This document shows, in pieces, positions 1 to 7,620 of a stretch of 20,220 nt of DNA. The stretch spans positions 1 through 20,220 of the forward strand of contig DBTL01000022.1 in the NCBI GenBank assembly GCA_002307035.1, read 5' to 3'. This DNA comes from Bacteroides sp. UBA1317. GTDB taxonomy: Bacteria; Bacteroidota; Bacteroidia; Bacteroidales; Bacteroidaceae. Every line of letters begins with the position of its first letter. The first letter of the stretch is position 1. The notes beneath the pieces are model-generated. The model was not told the origin of the DNA. It saw only the letters and a list, made by a program, of their open reading frames with translations, and ran no database searches. A program made the position numbers and the translations under genes.

Positions 1-112
1 GTGACGCACTTAACCGAATGCTTACCCACTTTTCACAGGCTGTAATTTAGATTGAAAAAGTAATTATTTATTATTGCTGTCCGGTAAAAAATGAAAAGCA
101 TAAAATCTCTGT

Positions 113-140
113 CCGAATTGCCTATAAAAAGGTAGTTCGG
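113..140 (-). terminator. Possible terminator hairpin after the IS4 transposase
   Basis: CCGAA at 113-117 pairs with TTCGG at 136-140, and CCT at 121-123 pairs with AGG at 130-132 inside it. The hairpin lies just downstream of the transposase stop codon as read on the minus strand. There is no long T tract after it, so terminator function is an inference from position. Confidence 0.35.
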
Positions 141-166
141 CATTTTCCTTCAAAAAGCAAGCCCTC

Positions 167-1129
167 TTAATCAAAGAGCGTTGGTTCTGGAGGTGATAAA
201 TTGGACTGATTAATGATTCTCAGCCATGCTTTTTCTGGATTTTCGCAGAACATATATAGGTCAATGTAATACATGAGTGTTTGCCTTATCATTGTTACAA
301 GATTTGAGAAACTCCATTTCCGTCTAATTCGTTTTCTTATGACAGATAATAGTAAGTTTGCAATAAGTGTTACCCATATCTGTGTCTTGATTGCGTTTAC
401 GCTCTCTCCAAAGAAGTATTTGAGTGGAAAATTCTGCTTGAACTGCTTAAACAGGCTCTCTATCTGCCAGCGCCGTAAATAAATGGCAATGATTTCTTCC
501 GGTTCCAACTCAAAGTTATTGGTCAGAAGAACGCTTGAGTACTTCTTCTTTTCCTCCCAATACTCTATCCGACGTGAAACATGTGCTATATCGTCCTTTT
601 TAAGTTCTATCGTATGATCGCTTAGTACAACTAGCCCATCTTTATTCACAAGAAAATGGCCATTAAGAGGGGTATAGCGTAGATTCTTCTTCATTTTGGT
701 TACATAGAAGACTCCGTTGTCTGTAAATTCTTGAAAGACCTTATAGTCGATATATGCCCTATCCATGGCTATGAATGCCCCACTTGTCAGCTTTAGTTTA
801 GTAAGCATAACATGATCGTGAGTTGCTGCCGATGTGAAATGAATGTTATAAGGCATTCCTTCCTCGGCTTTGAGCACAGTGTGAACTTTTATGCCTCCCT
901 TCTTCTTTCCATGCTTGGGATTGCGGCCCGCACCTTTCAAAACGTTTGAAAACAGTGTTATTGTAGTAGAATCCATGATGTGGAGCAAGCGCTCCCAAGC
1001 CTTGTCTGTTCGGCTGTCCGCTAAATCATTTTTGTATTTCCTGTATAGGGAGAAATATATCTGTTCAAAGAACTCATTACTGCGCCTATTGTTGGCTTCT
1101 GCCAAAGTGCACGGAGCATTGCCGTTCAC
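167..1129 (-). pseudogene. IS4-family DDE transposase, N-terminally truncated
   Basis: The 320-residue product has the DDE catalytic core of IS4-family transposases. The first Asp is in MDSTT (about residue 53) and the second in AMDRAY (about 123). The Glu lies in a full Y-x2-R-x3-E-x6-K signature (YLRRWQIESLFKQFK, Glu about 224). Bacteroides relatives are usually about 380-400 residues and have an N-terminal region ahead of the RSTLAEAN-like segment. Here that region is absent, and homology seems to begin at CTLAEANNRR after a few unrelated residues (MNGNAP). The open start falls inside a 17-bp direct repeat (1112-1128), which suggests the 5' end was lost by rearrangement. The core is intact, but the protein is probably inactive. 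Confidence 0.8.
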
Positions 1130-1168
1130 TCAGATTGATTTCTAAAAAAGTCGGAGCATTGCCATTCA
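1112..1168. repeat. 17-bp direct repeat pair at the IS junction
   Basis: CGGAGCATTGCCGTTCA at 1112-1128 recurs as CGGAGCATTGCCATTCA at 1152-1168, 40 bp downstream, with one mismatch. The pair sits exactly where the truncated IS4 transposase meets the sequence leading to the IS21 fragment, so it may mark a duplication or recombination junction. Confidence 0.75.
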
Positions 1169-1207
1169 TTTTTTTATTTTGCAGGCATTTCGCCAAACGA
1201 TTCAGCC

Positions 1208-1521
1208 ATGGCAGGTAAAACGAAAGAAATGAATAAGATAAAACAAGTATTACGTCAACATTTAGGCGGAGTTCTAACCGCAAGATTGCAGATAATCTGA
1301 GCTTGAATAAAGAGACGGTCAACAAATACGTCCGCAGGGCTGTTGAAGACCGCATGAAGCTCACTGGACTTTTGGAACTGGAAGACCCGGTGCTTGAGTA
1401 TCGTATGACTGGAGGACATCCCGCATACGTTGACGACCGTTTTGAAACATTTAAGTTCAAACTCCCTTATTTTGAGCGACAAATGGGACATAAACATGTC
1501 ACTCTGAAAAAACTCTGGTAA
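1208..1521 (+). pseudogene. istA: IS21-family transposase istA, 5' fragment with frameshift
   Basis: Translation from ATG 1208 starts MAGKTKEMNKIKQVLRQH and runs into TGA at 1298-1300. Shifting frame near 1273 restores NRKIADNLSLNKETVNKYV and continues to a TAA at 1519-1521 after KHVTLKKLW. A single missing T (GTTCTAAC for an expected GTTTCTAAC) explains the shift. This is the N-terminal helix-turn-helix part of IstA, the IS21-family transposase. The codons after the TAA still read EYVHFEC in frame, so the stop is probably a nonsense mutation. The catalytic domain and istB are absent. A clear pseudogene; assignment to IS21 rests on family recall. Confidence 0.8.
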
Positions 1522-1550
1522 GAATATGTGCATTTTGAGTGTTTTTTTAA

Positions 1551-1715
1551 TGCAATATTACGAGATTTATTAATGAGAAAATTATAGACGAAGAAGCGGT
1601 ACCTAATTTGACCGCTATTATCATCTTCTTACAATATTGTCGTATTTTGATTCCTGTAGGCGTCGCCATAGGTCTGTTTTTGGATATAGATATGGAAATT
1701 AAAAATCTTAGCTAA
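1551..1715 (+). other. Possible C-terminal coding remnant, unrecognised
   Basis: An open frame without a clear start reads from 1551 to TAA at 1713-1715. It includes EEAVPNLTAIIIFLQYCRI and then ILIPVGVAIGLFLDIDMEIK, which would form a hydrophobic stretch with a charged end. It follows the broken istA directly and may be the tail of a gene destroyed by IS insertion. I recognise no family, and chance is possible. Confidence 0.25.
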
Positions 1716-1729
1716 CAATAAGTTGGTAT

Positions 1730-1751
1730 TTTTATGTTGGAAAACATAAAA
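1730..1751. promoter_or_regulatory. Perfect 9-bp palindrome upstream of pflB (candidate operator)
   Basis: TTTTATGTT at 1730-1738 and AACATAAAA at 1743-1751 are exact reverse complements separated by GGAA. The site lies about 15 bp upstream of the predicted pflB -33 region, where an activator would bind. A Crp/Fnr-type dimer is one possibility by geometry only. It is unlikely to be a terminator because it has no GC in the stem. Confidence 0.45.
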
Positions 1752-1765
1752 TAAGATTTCTTCTT

Positions 1766-1796
1766 GTTGATTATTTGCAAAAAGGTAGTAATTTTG
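1766..1796 (+). promoter_or_regulatory. Bacteroides-type promoter for pflBA
   Basis: TAATTTTG at 1789-1796 matches the Bacteroides -7 consensus TAnnTTTG. GTTG at 1766-1769 is a near match to the -33 TTTG at 19-bp spacing. It lies 39 bp upstream of the pflB ATG. Confidence 0.55.
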
Positions 1797-1835
1797 CGCT
1801 TTCTAATAGATAACCAACCCCTAACTAATAACATT

Positions 1836-4064
1836 ATGGAATTAATAAAACTCTTTAAAGGAGGAGCTTGGAGCGAAGAAATTAATGTCAAGGACTTCGT
1901 TAGTAATAACATCACACCGTATGATGGAGATGCTTCTTTTCTGCAAGGACCTACCGAAAGAACGATGGAGGTATGGAATATTTGCCTTAACGCCATTGAA
2001 GAAGAAAGAGCGAATAATGGTCTTCGCTCGCTTGATAATAAGACTATATCTACCATTACTTCCCACAAAGCCGGGTACATCAATAAAGAAAGCGAATTAA
2101 TCGTAGGCTTACAAACTGACGAGTTGTTGAAGCGTGCAATCAAACCATTTGGCGGTATCAATGTGGTAGCTCGTGCATGCCATGAAAATGGTATCGAGGT
2201 AGATGAAAATGTGAAAGATATTTTCACTCATTATCGCAAAACACACAATGATGGTGTGTTTGATGTATATACGGATGAAATTCGTTCATTTCGTTCACTT
2301 GGCTTCCTTACCGGATTGCCTGATAATTATGCTCGTGGACGTGTGATTGGTGATTATCGCCGATTGGCTCTTTATGGTATCAACCGTTTGATTCAGGCTA
2401 AACAAGAGGACTTGCATAATCTAACAGGCCCTATGACGGAACAACGCATTCGGTTACGCGAAGAAGTGGCCGAACAAATTAAGGCGCTGAAAGATATGAA
2501 GGTGATGGGCGAATATTACGGGTTGGATCTCAGTCGCCCAGCTCATTCGGCACAAGAGGCTGTGCAGTGGGTATATATGGCTTATTTGGCTGCTGTAAAA
2601 GAACAAGATGGTGCTGCGATGTCTTTGGGTAATGTTTCCTCATTTCTGGATATTTATCTAGAGTATGAATTAAGCAAAGGTATTATCGATGAGTCGTTCG
2701 CTCAAGAACTTATTGACCAGTTTGTAATCAAACTACGTATGGTACGCCATTTGCGAATGCAGTCTTACAACGATATATTTGCAGGAGATCCAACTTGGGT
2801 AACTGAAGCTATTGGCGGACAATTTAATGACGGTCGTCATAAGGTAACGAAGACTTCATTCAGATTTTTGCAAACATTATATAACTTAGGAGCGTCTCCC
2901 GAGCCAAACATGACTGTACTTTGGTCGCCTGCTTTGCCCGAAGGCTTCAAGACTTTCTGTGCAAAAGTGTCTATTGATACTTCATCTATTCAATATGAAA
3001 ACGATGATTTAATGCGTTCTGTGCGTCATTCTGATGACTATGGAATTGCTTGTTGTGTTTCTTTCCAAGATATAGGCCGTCAGATTCAGTTTTTCGGTGC
3101 ACGTGCCAATCTGGCTAAGGCATTGTTATTAGCTATTAACGGTGGGCGTTGCGAAAATACGGGAACGCAAATGGTAAAAGGTATTCCGGTGTTAACAGGT
3201 GATACGCTGGATTATCATGAAGTGATGGCAAACTATAAAGTAGTATTGAGAGAAATTGCTCGCGTGTATAATGATGCAATGAACATTATTCACTATATGC
3301 ATGATAAATACTATTATGAAAAGGCACAAATGGCTTTGATAGATACAAATCCGCGTATCAATCTAGCTTATGGTGCAGCAGGGCTTTCTATTGCAGCCGA
3401 TTCACTCTCTGCTATTAAATTTGCAAAAGTGACAGCTCATCGTAACGATATAGGGTTGACTACGTCATTCGACATTGATGGTGAGTTCCCTTGTTATGGC
3501 AATGATGACGATCGTGTAGATGAATTAGCAGTCGGTTTGACGCATTTATTTAGTGAAGAACTTAGCAAGCTGCCGATTTATAAGAATGCTCGTCCTACAT
3601 TGTCTATATTGACTATAACGTCAAATGTAATGTATGGCTCAAAAACGGGTGCGACACCCGATGGCCGCTTAAAGGGGGTACCATTTGCTCCGGGTGCTAA
3701 TCCTATGCACGGACGCGATTCTAAAGGTGCAATAGCTTCACTGACCTCTGTTGCTAAAATAAGCTACGAAGATGCACAAGATGGGGTAAGTAATACGTTC
3801 TCTATCGTTCCCAAATCGCTTGGTGTTACGGAGGAAGATCGGGTGGATAACCTCGTGGGAATGATGGACGGATACTTTAGTAAGGGTGCGCATCATTTGA
3901 ATGTGAACGTGCTGAACCGTGAAATGTTGGAAGATGCAATGGAACATCCGGAGAATTATCCGCAACTGACTATTCGTGTTTCAGGTTATGCGGTGCATTT
4001 TGTAAGTTTGAGCCGTGAGCATCAGTTGGAAGTTATTTCTCGTAGCTTTCATAACAAAATGTAA
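1836..4064 (+). CDS. pflB: Formate C-acetyltransferase (pyruvate formate-lyase)
   Basis: This cytosolic glycyl-radical enzyme converts pyruvate and CoA to acetyl-CoA and formate under anaerobic conditions. The 742-residue product carries the adjacent catalytic cysteines Cys406-Cys407 (GIACCVSFQ) and the C-terminal glycyl-radical motif RVSGYAVHF, with the radical-bearing residue at Gly717. Length and motif layout match full-length bacterial PFL. I chose ATG 1836 because the frame stays open upstream to 1764 but that extension runs through the predicted promoter, and MELIKLFKGGAW is a normal PFL start. The gene is followed after 4 bp by its activase gene, so the two are surely co-transcribed. 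No formate channel gene (focA) is beside it. Confidence 0.96.
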   Translation: MELIKLFKGGAWSEEINVKDFVSNNITPYDGDASFLQGPTERTMEVWNICLNAIEEERANNGLRSLDNKTISTITSHKAGYINKESELIVGLQTDELLKRAIKPFGGINVVARACHENGIEVDENVKDIFTHYRKTHNDGVFDVYTDEIRSFRSLGFLTGLPDNYARGRVIGDYRRLALYGINRLIQAKQEDLHNLTGPMTEQRIRLREEVAEQIKALKDMKVMGEYYGLDLSRPAHSAQEAVQWVYMAYLAAVKEQDGAAMSLGNVSSFLDIYLEYELSKGIIDESFAQELIDQFVIKLRMVRHLRMQSYNDIFAGDPTWVTEAIGGQFNDGRHKVTKTSFRFLQTLYNLGASPEPNMTVLWSPALPEGFKTFCAKVSIDTSSIQYENDDLMRSVRHSDDYGIACCVSFQDIGRQIQFFGARANLAKALLLAINGGRCENTGTQMVKGIPVLTGDTLDYHEVMANYKVVLREIARVYNDAMNIIHYMHDKYYYEKAQMALIDTNPRINLAYGAAGLSIAADSLSAIKFAKVTAHRNDIGLTTSFDIDGEFPCYGNDDDRVDELAVGLTHLFSEELSKLPIYKNARPTLSILTITSNVMYGSKTGATPDGRLKGVPFAPGANPMHGRDSKGAIASLTSVAKISYEDAQDGVSNTFSIVPKSLGVTEEDRVDNLVGMMDGYFSKGAHHLNVNVLNREMLEDAMEHPENYPQLTIRVSGYAVHFVSLSREHQLEVISRSFHNKM

Positions 4065-4068
4065 ATAG

Positions 4069-4794
4069 ATGATAAGAGTTCATTCATATGAATCAATGGG
4101 AACATTCGACGGGCCGGGTCTTCGGCTCGTCGTTTTCCTTCAGGGGTGTAATTTCCGTTGCTTGTATTGCGCTAATCCGGACACAATTGCAGTTGGCGAG
4201 GGAATAGCGACTGAGCCTGAAGAAATTGTGCGTATGGCTCTCAGTCAAAAAGCATTCTTCGGGAAAAAGGGAGGGATTACTTTCTCCGGTGGAGAACCTA
4301 CATTGCAAGCTAAAATGCTCATCCCAATTTTCCGTAAACTTAAAGAAGAGGGTATTCATACTTGTCTGGATAGTAATGGCAGTCTTTGGAATGAAGATGT
4401 AGAGGAGTTGTTCGGACTGACGGATTTGGTGTTGCTCGATGTAAAGCAGTTTAACGCTGTCCGGCATCGAGCCCTGACAGGGCACAGTAATGAACAAACG
4501 TTACGAACAGCTTCTTGGTTGGAAAATCAAGGTAAGTCTTTTTGGTTGCGTTATGTTTTGGTGCCGGGCTACAGTGATTTCGAAGAAGACATTATTAGTT
4601 TAGGCGAAACTTTAGGAAGCTACCGGATGATTCAACGGGTAGAAATATTGCCTTATCATACGCTGGGTGTGCATAAGTATGAAGCTATGAAGCAAAAATA
4701 TCTGCTGCAAGAGGTAAAAGAGAATACGCCTGAACAAATCGAGCATGCCGCTGATTTATTCAAACGTTACTTCCCAACTGTATATGTTAATTAG
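4069..4794 (+). CDS. pflA: Pyruvate formate-lyase activating enzyme (radical SAM)
   Basis: PflA uses S-adenosylmethionine and a [4Fe-4S] cluster to place the glycyl radical on PflB. The 241-residue protein has the radical-SAM cluster motif CNFRCLYC (Cys27, Cys31, Cys34, a CX3CX2C spacing). It also has the GGE motif at residues 74-76 (FSGGEP). The N-terminal SYESMGTFDGPG is typical of PFL activases, which distinguishes it from other radical-SAM activases that carry an extra ferredoxin insert. The start lies 4 bp after the pflB stop, so translation is probably coupled. The stop is only 15 bp from the convergent stop of the beta-barrel gene, with no obvious terminator between. Confidence 0.95.
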   Translation: MIRVHSYESMGTFDGPGLRLVVFLQGCNFRCLYCANPDTIAVGEGIATEPEEIVRMALSQKAFFGKKGGITFSGGEPTLQAKMLIPIFRKLKEEGIHTCLDSNGSLWNEDVEELFGLTDLVLLDVKQFNAVRHRALTGHSNEQTLRTASWLENQGKSFWLRYVLVPGYSDFEEDIISLGETLGSYRMIQRVEILPYHTLGVHKYEAMKQKYLLQEVKENTPEQIEHAADLFKRYFPTVYVN

Positions 4795-4809
4795 TAATCC
4801 TTATCTCCA

Positions 4810-6042
4810 TTAATAGCTAAATCTAATTCCGGCCTGTATATTTAGATTAAAAGGAGTTTCTTTTCGAATCGTTTCCACGTCGGATCCATCGTCAAAGAAG
4901 TAAGCTACTCCGGGCTCTGCATAGATACCGATGCGTTTGCTTATATTAAGTTGTGCTCCTACGGCTCCCGATAATGACCATTGCAATGACTTCACGGTTA
5001 ATTTTTCAGATCCAATTTTTCCGTAGACGGATTTTTCTATTAATCCTCCACCTGTAAGATAAAGGATGAATCTATTTTTAGTCATGAAATCCCAGTTGCC
5101 CCGTAAAGGAACACCAATGTAGTGTAACTTCTGTTCTGTAGTCTTAGAATGTCCAGCCAATGTTACATCTGAAGAGAGTAACGTATACGTAATTCCCGTT
5201 TCCACAGAAAAATGGTTAAGCAATTGTTTGCGAACTGACAATCCAAAAGTAATCGGTTGATGGTGTTCTATATTGCTTATGCCATATTCCAAATAAGGTA
5301 CGCCTTCCTTAAATACTATTGTCTGATTATTGGGTACTTCTATCATTCCATCATTCATTGTTGCTAGGCTAAGCCTGCTTCCAGATGCATTGCTGAAATT
5401 ATCAGTGTTTGACAGACTAGAAGCATTGGTCACTGAAGCTCCTATAGACCATTTTTTGCTTTTTCTTGAGGATATGCTGGCTGGTAGATGGAGTTTCTCT
5501 CTTCCCGAAGGTTTCCTGACATTTCTATTTTGTTTTTCAGTTGAGGTGGTTGTTTCTTCTTTTAGATCTGTTTTTTTTGCTTCATGTTGCACGCTTTGAT
5601 TATCTGTCATTTCGTTCTGTTCCGCGTTTTTTTCGGTGGAAAGAATTTGCTCTTCATGCTCTGTGTAACTTCTTCCTGCTGGAATTCTCTTTGGCTGAGC
5701 TTTTATGAGTTGCGCTATATGCATTGGTGTCACTTTGGTGTCAGGAATGCTTGGCTCTAAGACCTGGGGAAGCACATCGGGTGTTCTGGCCAAGGCTGGT
5801 GACGTTTGTTGGATTTCCTCAGCAATAGGAGTGTTAAGGAAATAGAGACTTACCGATGTTGCAATAAGTAAGGCCACTGCAGCAGCTATCCACCAGTGGT
5901 AGGAGGACATGCGTCGTTCACTGACGAGTGGAATTAATTCTTCCTCTAACCGTTTCCAGCCATCGGTCGGATAAGGTTCGGAATAATCCTTAAGGGACTC
6001 TCTCAGCTTCTTCGTCCATAATTCGTTATCTTGTTTCACCAT
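4810..6042 (-). CDS. Membrane-anchored outer-membrane beta-barrel protein, putative anti-sigma partner
   Basis: The 410-residue protein has four visible parts. Residues 1-49 are charged and probably cytoplasmic (including SEPYPTDGWKRLEEEL). A hydrophobic helix spans about 50-69 (WWIAAAVALLIATSVSLYFL). A polar, Pro/Glu/Lys/Thr-rich linker runs about 70-195. Residues 197-410 alternate like a small beta-barrel and end in the aromatic-terminal strand IQAGIRFSY, as in outer-membrane barrels of the OMP_b-brl type. It starts 15 bp after an ECF sigma gene on the same strand, where an anti-sigma factor is usually encoded. There is no cleavable signal peptide. I infer that the N-terminus holds the sigma factor; no classical zinc anti-sigma motif is visible. 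Function is unproven. Confidence 0.75.
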   Translation of the reverse strand: MVKQDNELWTKKLRESLKDYSEPYPTDGWKRLEEELIPLVSERRMSSYHWWIAAAVALLIATSVSLYFLNTPIAEEIQQTSPALARTPDVLPQVLEPSIPDTKVTPMHIAQLIKAQPKRIPAGRSYTEHEEQILSTEKNAEQNEMTDNQSVQHEAKKTDLKEETTTSTEKQNRNVRKPSGREKLHLPASISSRKSKKWSIGASVTNASSLSNTDNFSNASGSRLSLATMNDGMIEVPNNQTIVFKEGVPYLEYGISNIEHHQPITFGLSVRKQLLNHFSVETGITYTLLSSDVTLAGHSKTTEQKLHYIGVPLRGNWDFMTKNRFILYLTGGGLIEKSVYGKIGSEKLTVKSLQWSLSGAVGAQLNISKRIGIYAEPGVAYFFDDGSDVETIRKETPFNLNIQAGIRFSY

Positions 6043-6057
6043 AATTATACGGATTCG

Positions 6058-6618
6058 CTAACTATTCTTATTTATGTATTCTTTAATCCTCTTTGCTAAT
6101 ACTTGTTTTGCACGAAATAGTTGGGAGGCTGACGACTTTTCGTTGATACCCATTAATAATGCAATCTCTTTATGTGATTTTTCTTCAAACATATAGAGAT
6201 TGAATACTGCGCGATAGCCTGGTGGAAGTTCGGCAATAAATTCCATTAGCTTTTTCTTTGGTATCGCTTCAACCTCAGAAGCTTCAGGCTGTTCACTAAT
6301 TTCGGATACTTCATCAATATTCAAAGCCAAACTCATCACATCGTTTCTACGTAAAAACTGCAAAGCTGTGTTTACCATGACTTTATCTATCCAAGCTTTC
6401 AAAGAACCTTCGCCACGCCAGGAAAATTTATCGAAGGAACTGTATATTTTTATAAATCCATCGTGCATCACGTCTTGCGCTGCATCTCTATCGCCTATGT
6501 ATCGCAGGCAGATGCCTAACAATCGGCTTGCATAACGTTCATAAAGTTCTTTGCGGGCAGAGTTTTCTCCTCGCCTGCAATGTTCAGCCAGCTCAAATTC
6601 TTCCATTCTTTCAGACAC
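6058..6618 (-). CDS. ECF-type RNA polymerase sigma factor
   Basis: A 186-residue sigma-70 family protein of the extracytoplasmic-function type. Region 2 covers about residues 20-95 (ELYERYASRLLGICLRYIGD, then AAQDVMHDGFIKIY) and binds core polymerase and the -10 element. Region 4 covers about 130-180 (LPPGYRAVFNLYMFEEKSHK, then EIALLMG) and has the helix-turn-helix for the -35 element. Regions 1 and 3 are absent, as expected. The annotated start is a GTG at 6618; an ATG four codons in (6606) is a plausible alternative. It is transcribed with the membrane-barrel gene 15 bp downstream, which probably controls it. Its target genes are not evident. Confidence 0.92.
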   Translation of the reverse strand: MSERMEEFELAEHCRRGENSARKELYERYASRLLGICLRYIGDRDAAQDVMHDGFIKIYSSFDKFSWRGEGSLKAWIDKVMVNTALQFLRRNDVMSLALNIDEVSEISEQPEASEVEAIPKKKLMEFIAELPPGYRAVFNLYMFEEKSHKEIALLMGINEKSSASQLFRAKQVLAKRIKEYINKNS

Positions 6619-6784
6619 GTCTTTACCTTGTATAAATGCAATGAAACCAAAAATACTGCATATTGTATATTAACTATTTTTCTTTGGAGTTTTTTAACAA
6701 AAGTTAGTGCAATGTTTCCCGCATTCCTGCATTTTTCGAATACACATAAATTAAAGTGTATAACATTAAACTCTTGAATGACTT

Positions 6785-7525
6785 ATGAAACGACTTAAAT
6801 TTGCTATCTTGATTCTATGTTTGGCTTTGGTACCATTTCTCCAGTCTTGTCTAGACAATGACAGTAATGTTTCTTCATTGGCTATTGCTACTATAAAAGT
6901 AATAGAGGGGCAAAATTACTATTTTGCGATTGATGGTGGAGAGAAAATGCTTCCCGGAGATACCACTAATATTCGTAACTATAAGGTAAAAGATGGGCAG
7001 CGAGCATTTGTCTATTTCAATCTATTAGACGATAAAGTACAAGGGTATGATTATAATGCTAAAATAGAATATATTGAGAATATTCTGACTAAGGGAATTA
7101 TTCCTATGACAGCAGCTACAGCCGATAGTATTGGAGATGACCGCATTACTGCTGCTGAAATTTGGATTGCGGGGGGGTATTTGAATATCGAATTTCAAAT
7201 ATTGGGAACGAGCTATCCTAAAAAGCTTCATATGGTGAATTTAGTTCAGAGTCAAATAGGCAATGAGAATACAGAAGAGGGATATATCAGTCTTGAATTT
7301 CGTCACAATGCCTATGGTGATAGCCCTGATAGGTTAGGTGTTGGTCTTGTTTCTTTTAAATTAGAGAGCCTTACTTTGAGTGCCGAGAAAGGGCTGAAGA
7401 TACGGGTGAATACCATTTATGATGGAGTGAAATATTATAAAATAGATTTTCCTACGGATGCGACGAATTTGAAAGTAGCACGTCAACCGAAAACATCTAA
7501 TCTGTTTAACGAGAGAATCTATTGA
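6785..7525 (+). CDS. NigD-like lipoprotein
   Basis: The 246-residue product starts with a lipoprotein signal peptide (MKRLKFAILILCLALVPFLQ then SC). The lipobox LQSC makes Cys22 the likely lipidated residue, which puts the protein in the envelope. The body resembles the NigD-like family of Bacteroidales (an N-terminal OB-like part and a beta-rich C-terminal part), named after a gene in the Prevotella nigrescens bacteriocin locus. The biochemical role of the family is unknown. No other bacteriocin-type genes are nearby, so a nigrescin role cannot be inferred. It is divergent from the ECF sigma gene with about 166 bp between, and it is followed by a strong terminator. Confidence 0.75.
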   Translation: MKRLKFAILILCLALVPFLQSCLDNDSNVSSLAIATIKVIEGQNYYFAIDGGEKMLPGDTTNIRNYKVKDGQRAFVYFNLLDDKVQGYDYNAKIEYIENILTKGIIPMTAATADSIGDDRITAAEIWIAGGYLNIEFQILGTSYPKKLHMVNLVQSQIGNENTEEGYISLEFRHNAYGDSPDRLGVGLVSFKLESLTLSAEKGLKIRVNTIYDGVKYYKIDFPTDATNLKVARQPKTSNLFNERIY

Positions 7526-7555
7526 TTCTTTATGCGAAGCCTTATTCGTATGAAG

Positions 7556-7602
7556 AAAGGGTAATAGCATTAGAACCATTCTTTGCTATTTACCCTTTTA
7601 TT
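7556..7602. terminator. Bidirectional terminator between the NigD-like gene and oxyR
   Basis: AAGGGTAATAGCA at 7557-7569 pairs with TGCTATTTACCCTT at 7584-7597, with one bulged T. A T-rich tail (TTATTATTATT) follows on the plus strand and A-rich sequence precedes the stem. It lies between two convergent genes and could serve both. Confidence 0.75.
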
Positions 7603-7620
7603 ATTATTCAAAAGCTCATT

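Larger units (their letters stand above)
77..1129 (-). mobile_element. IS4-family insertion sequence remnant
   Basis: This is a partial insertion sequence that carries the transposase fragment at 167-1129. The transposase-distal end probably lies near position 77, where CTGTCCGGTAAAAAATG begins, but I could not find a matching inverted copy on the other side. That other side, with the transposase N-terminus, is missing. The 7-mer CTGTCCG occurs again at 109-115. Exact ends are therefore uncertain, and no flanking target duplication could be identified. Confidence 0.5.

Noticed and set aside
1086..1460. 124-codon minus-strand frame between the IS fragments
   Set aside because: It runs antisense through the istA remnant and only touches the transposase region in the wrong frame.
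1712..2227. 171-codon minus-strand frame over the start of pflB
   Set aside because: It lies opposite the conserved PFL N-terminus and its promoter and reads as low-complexity Ser/Leu sequence.
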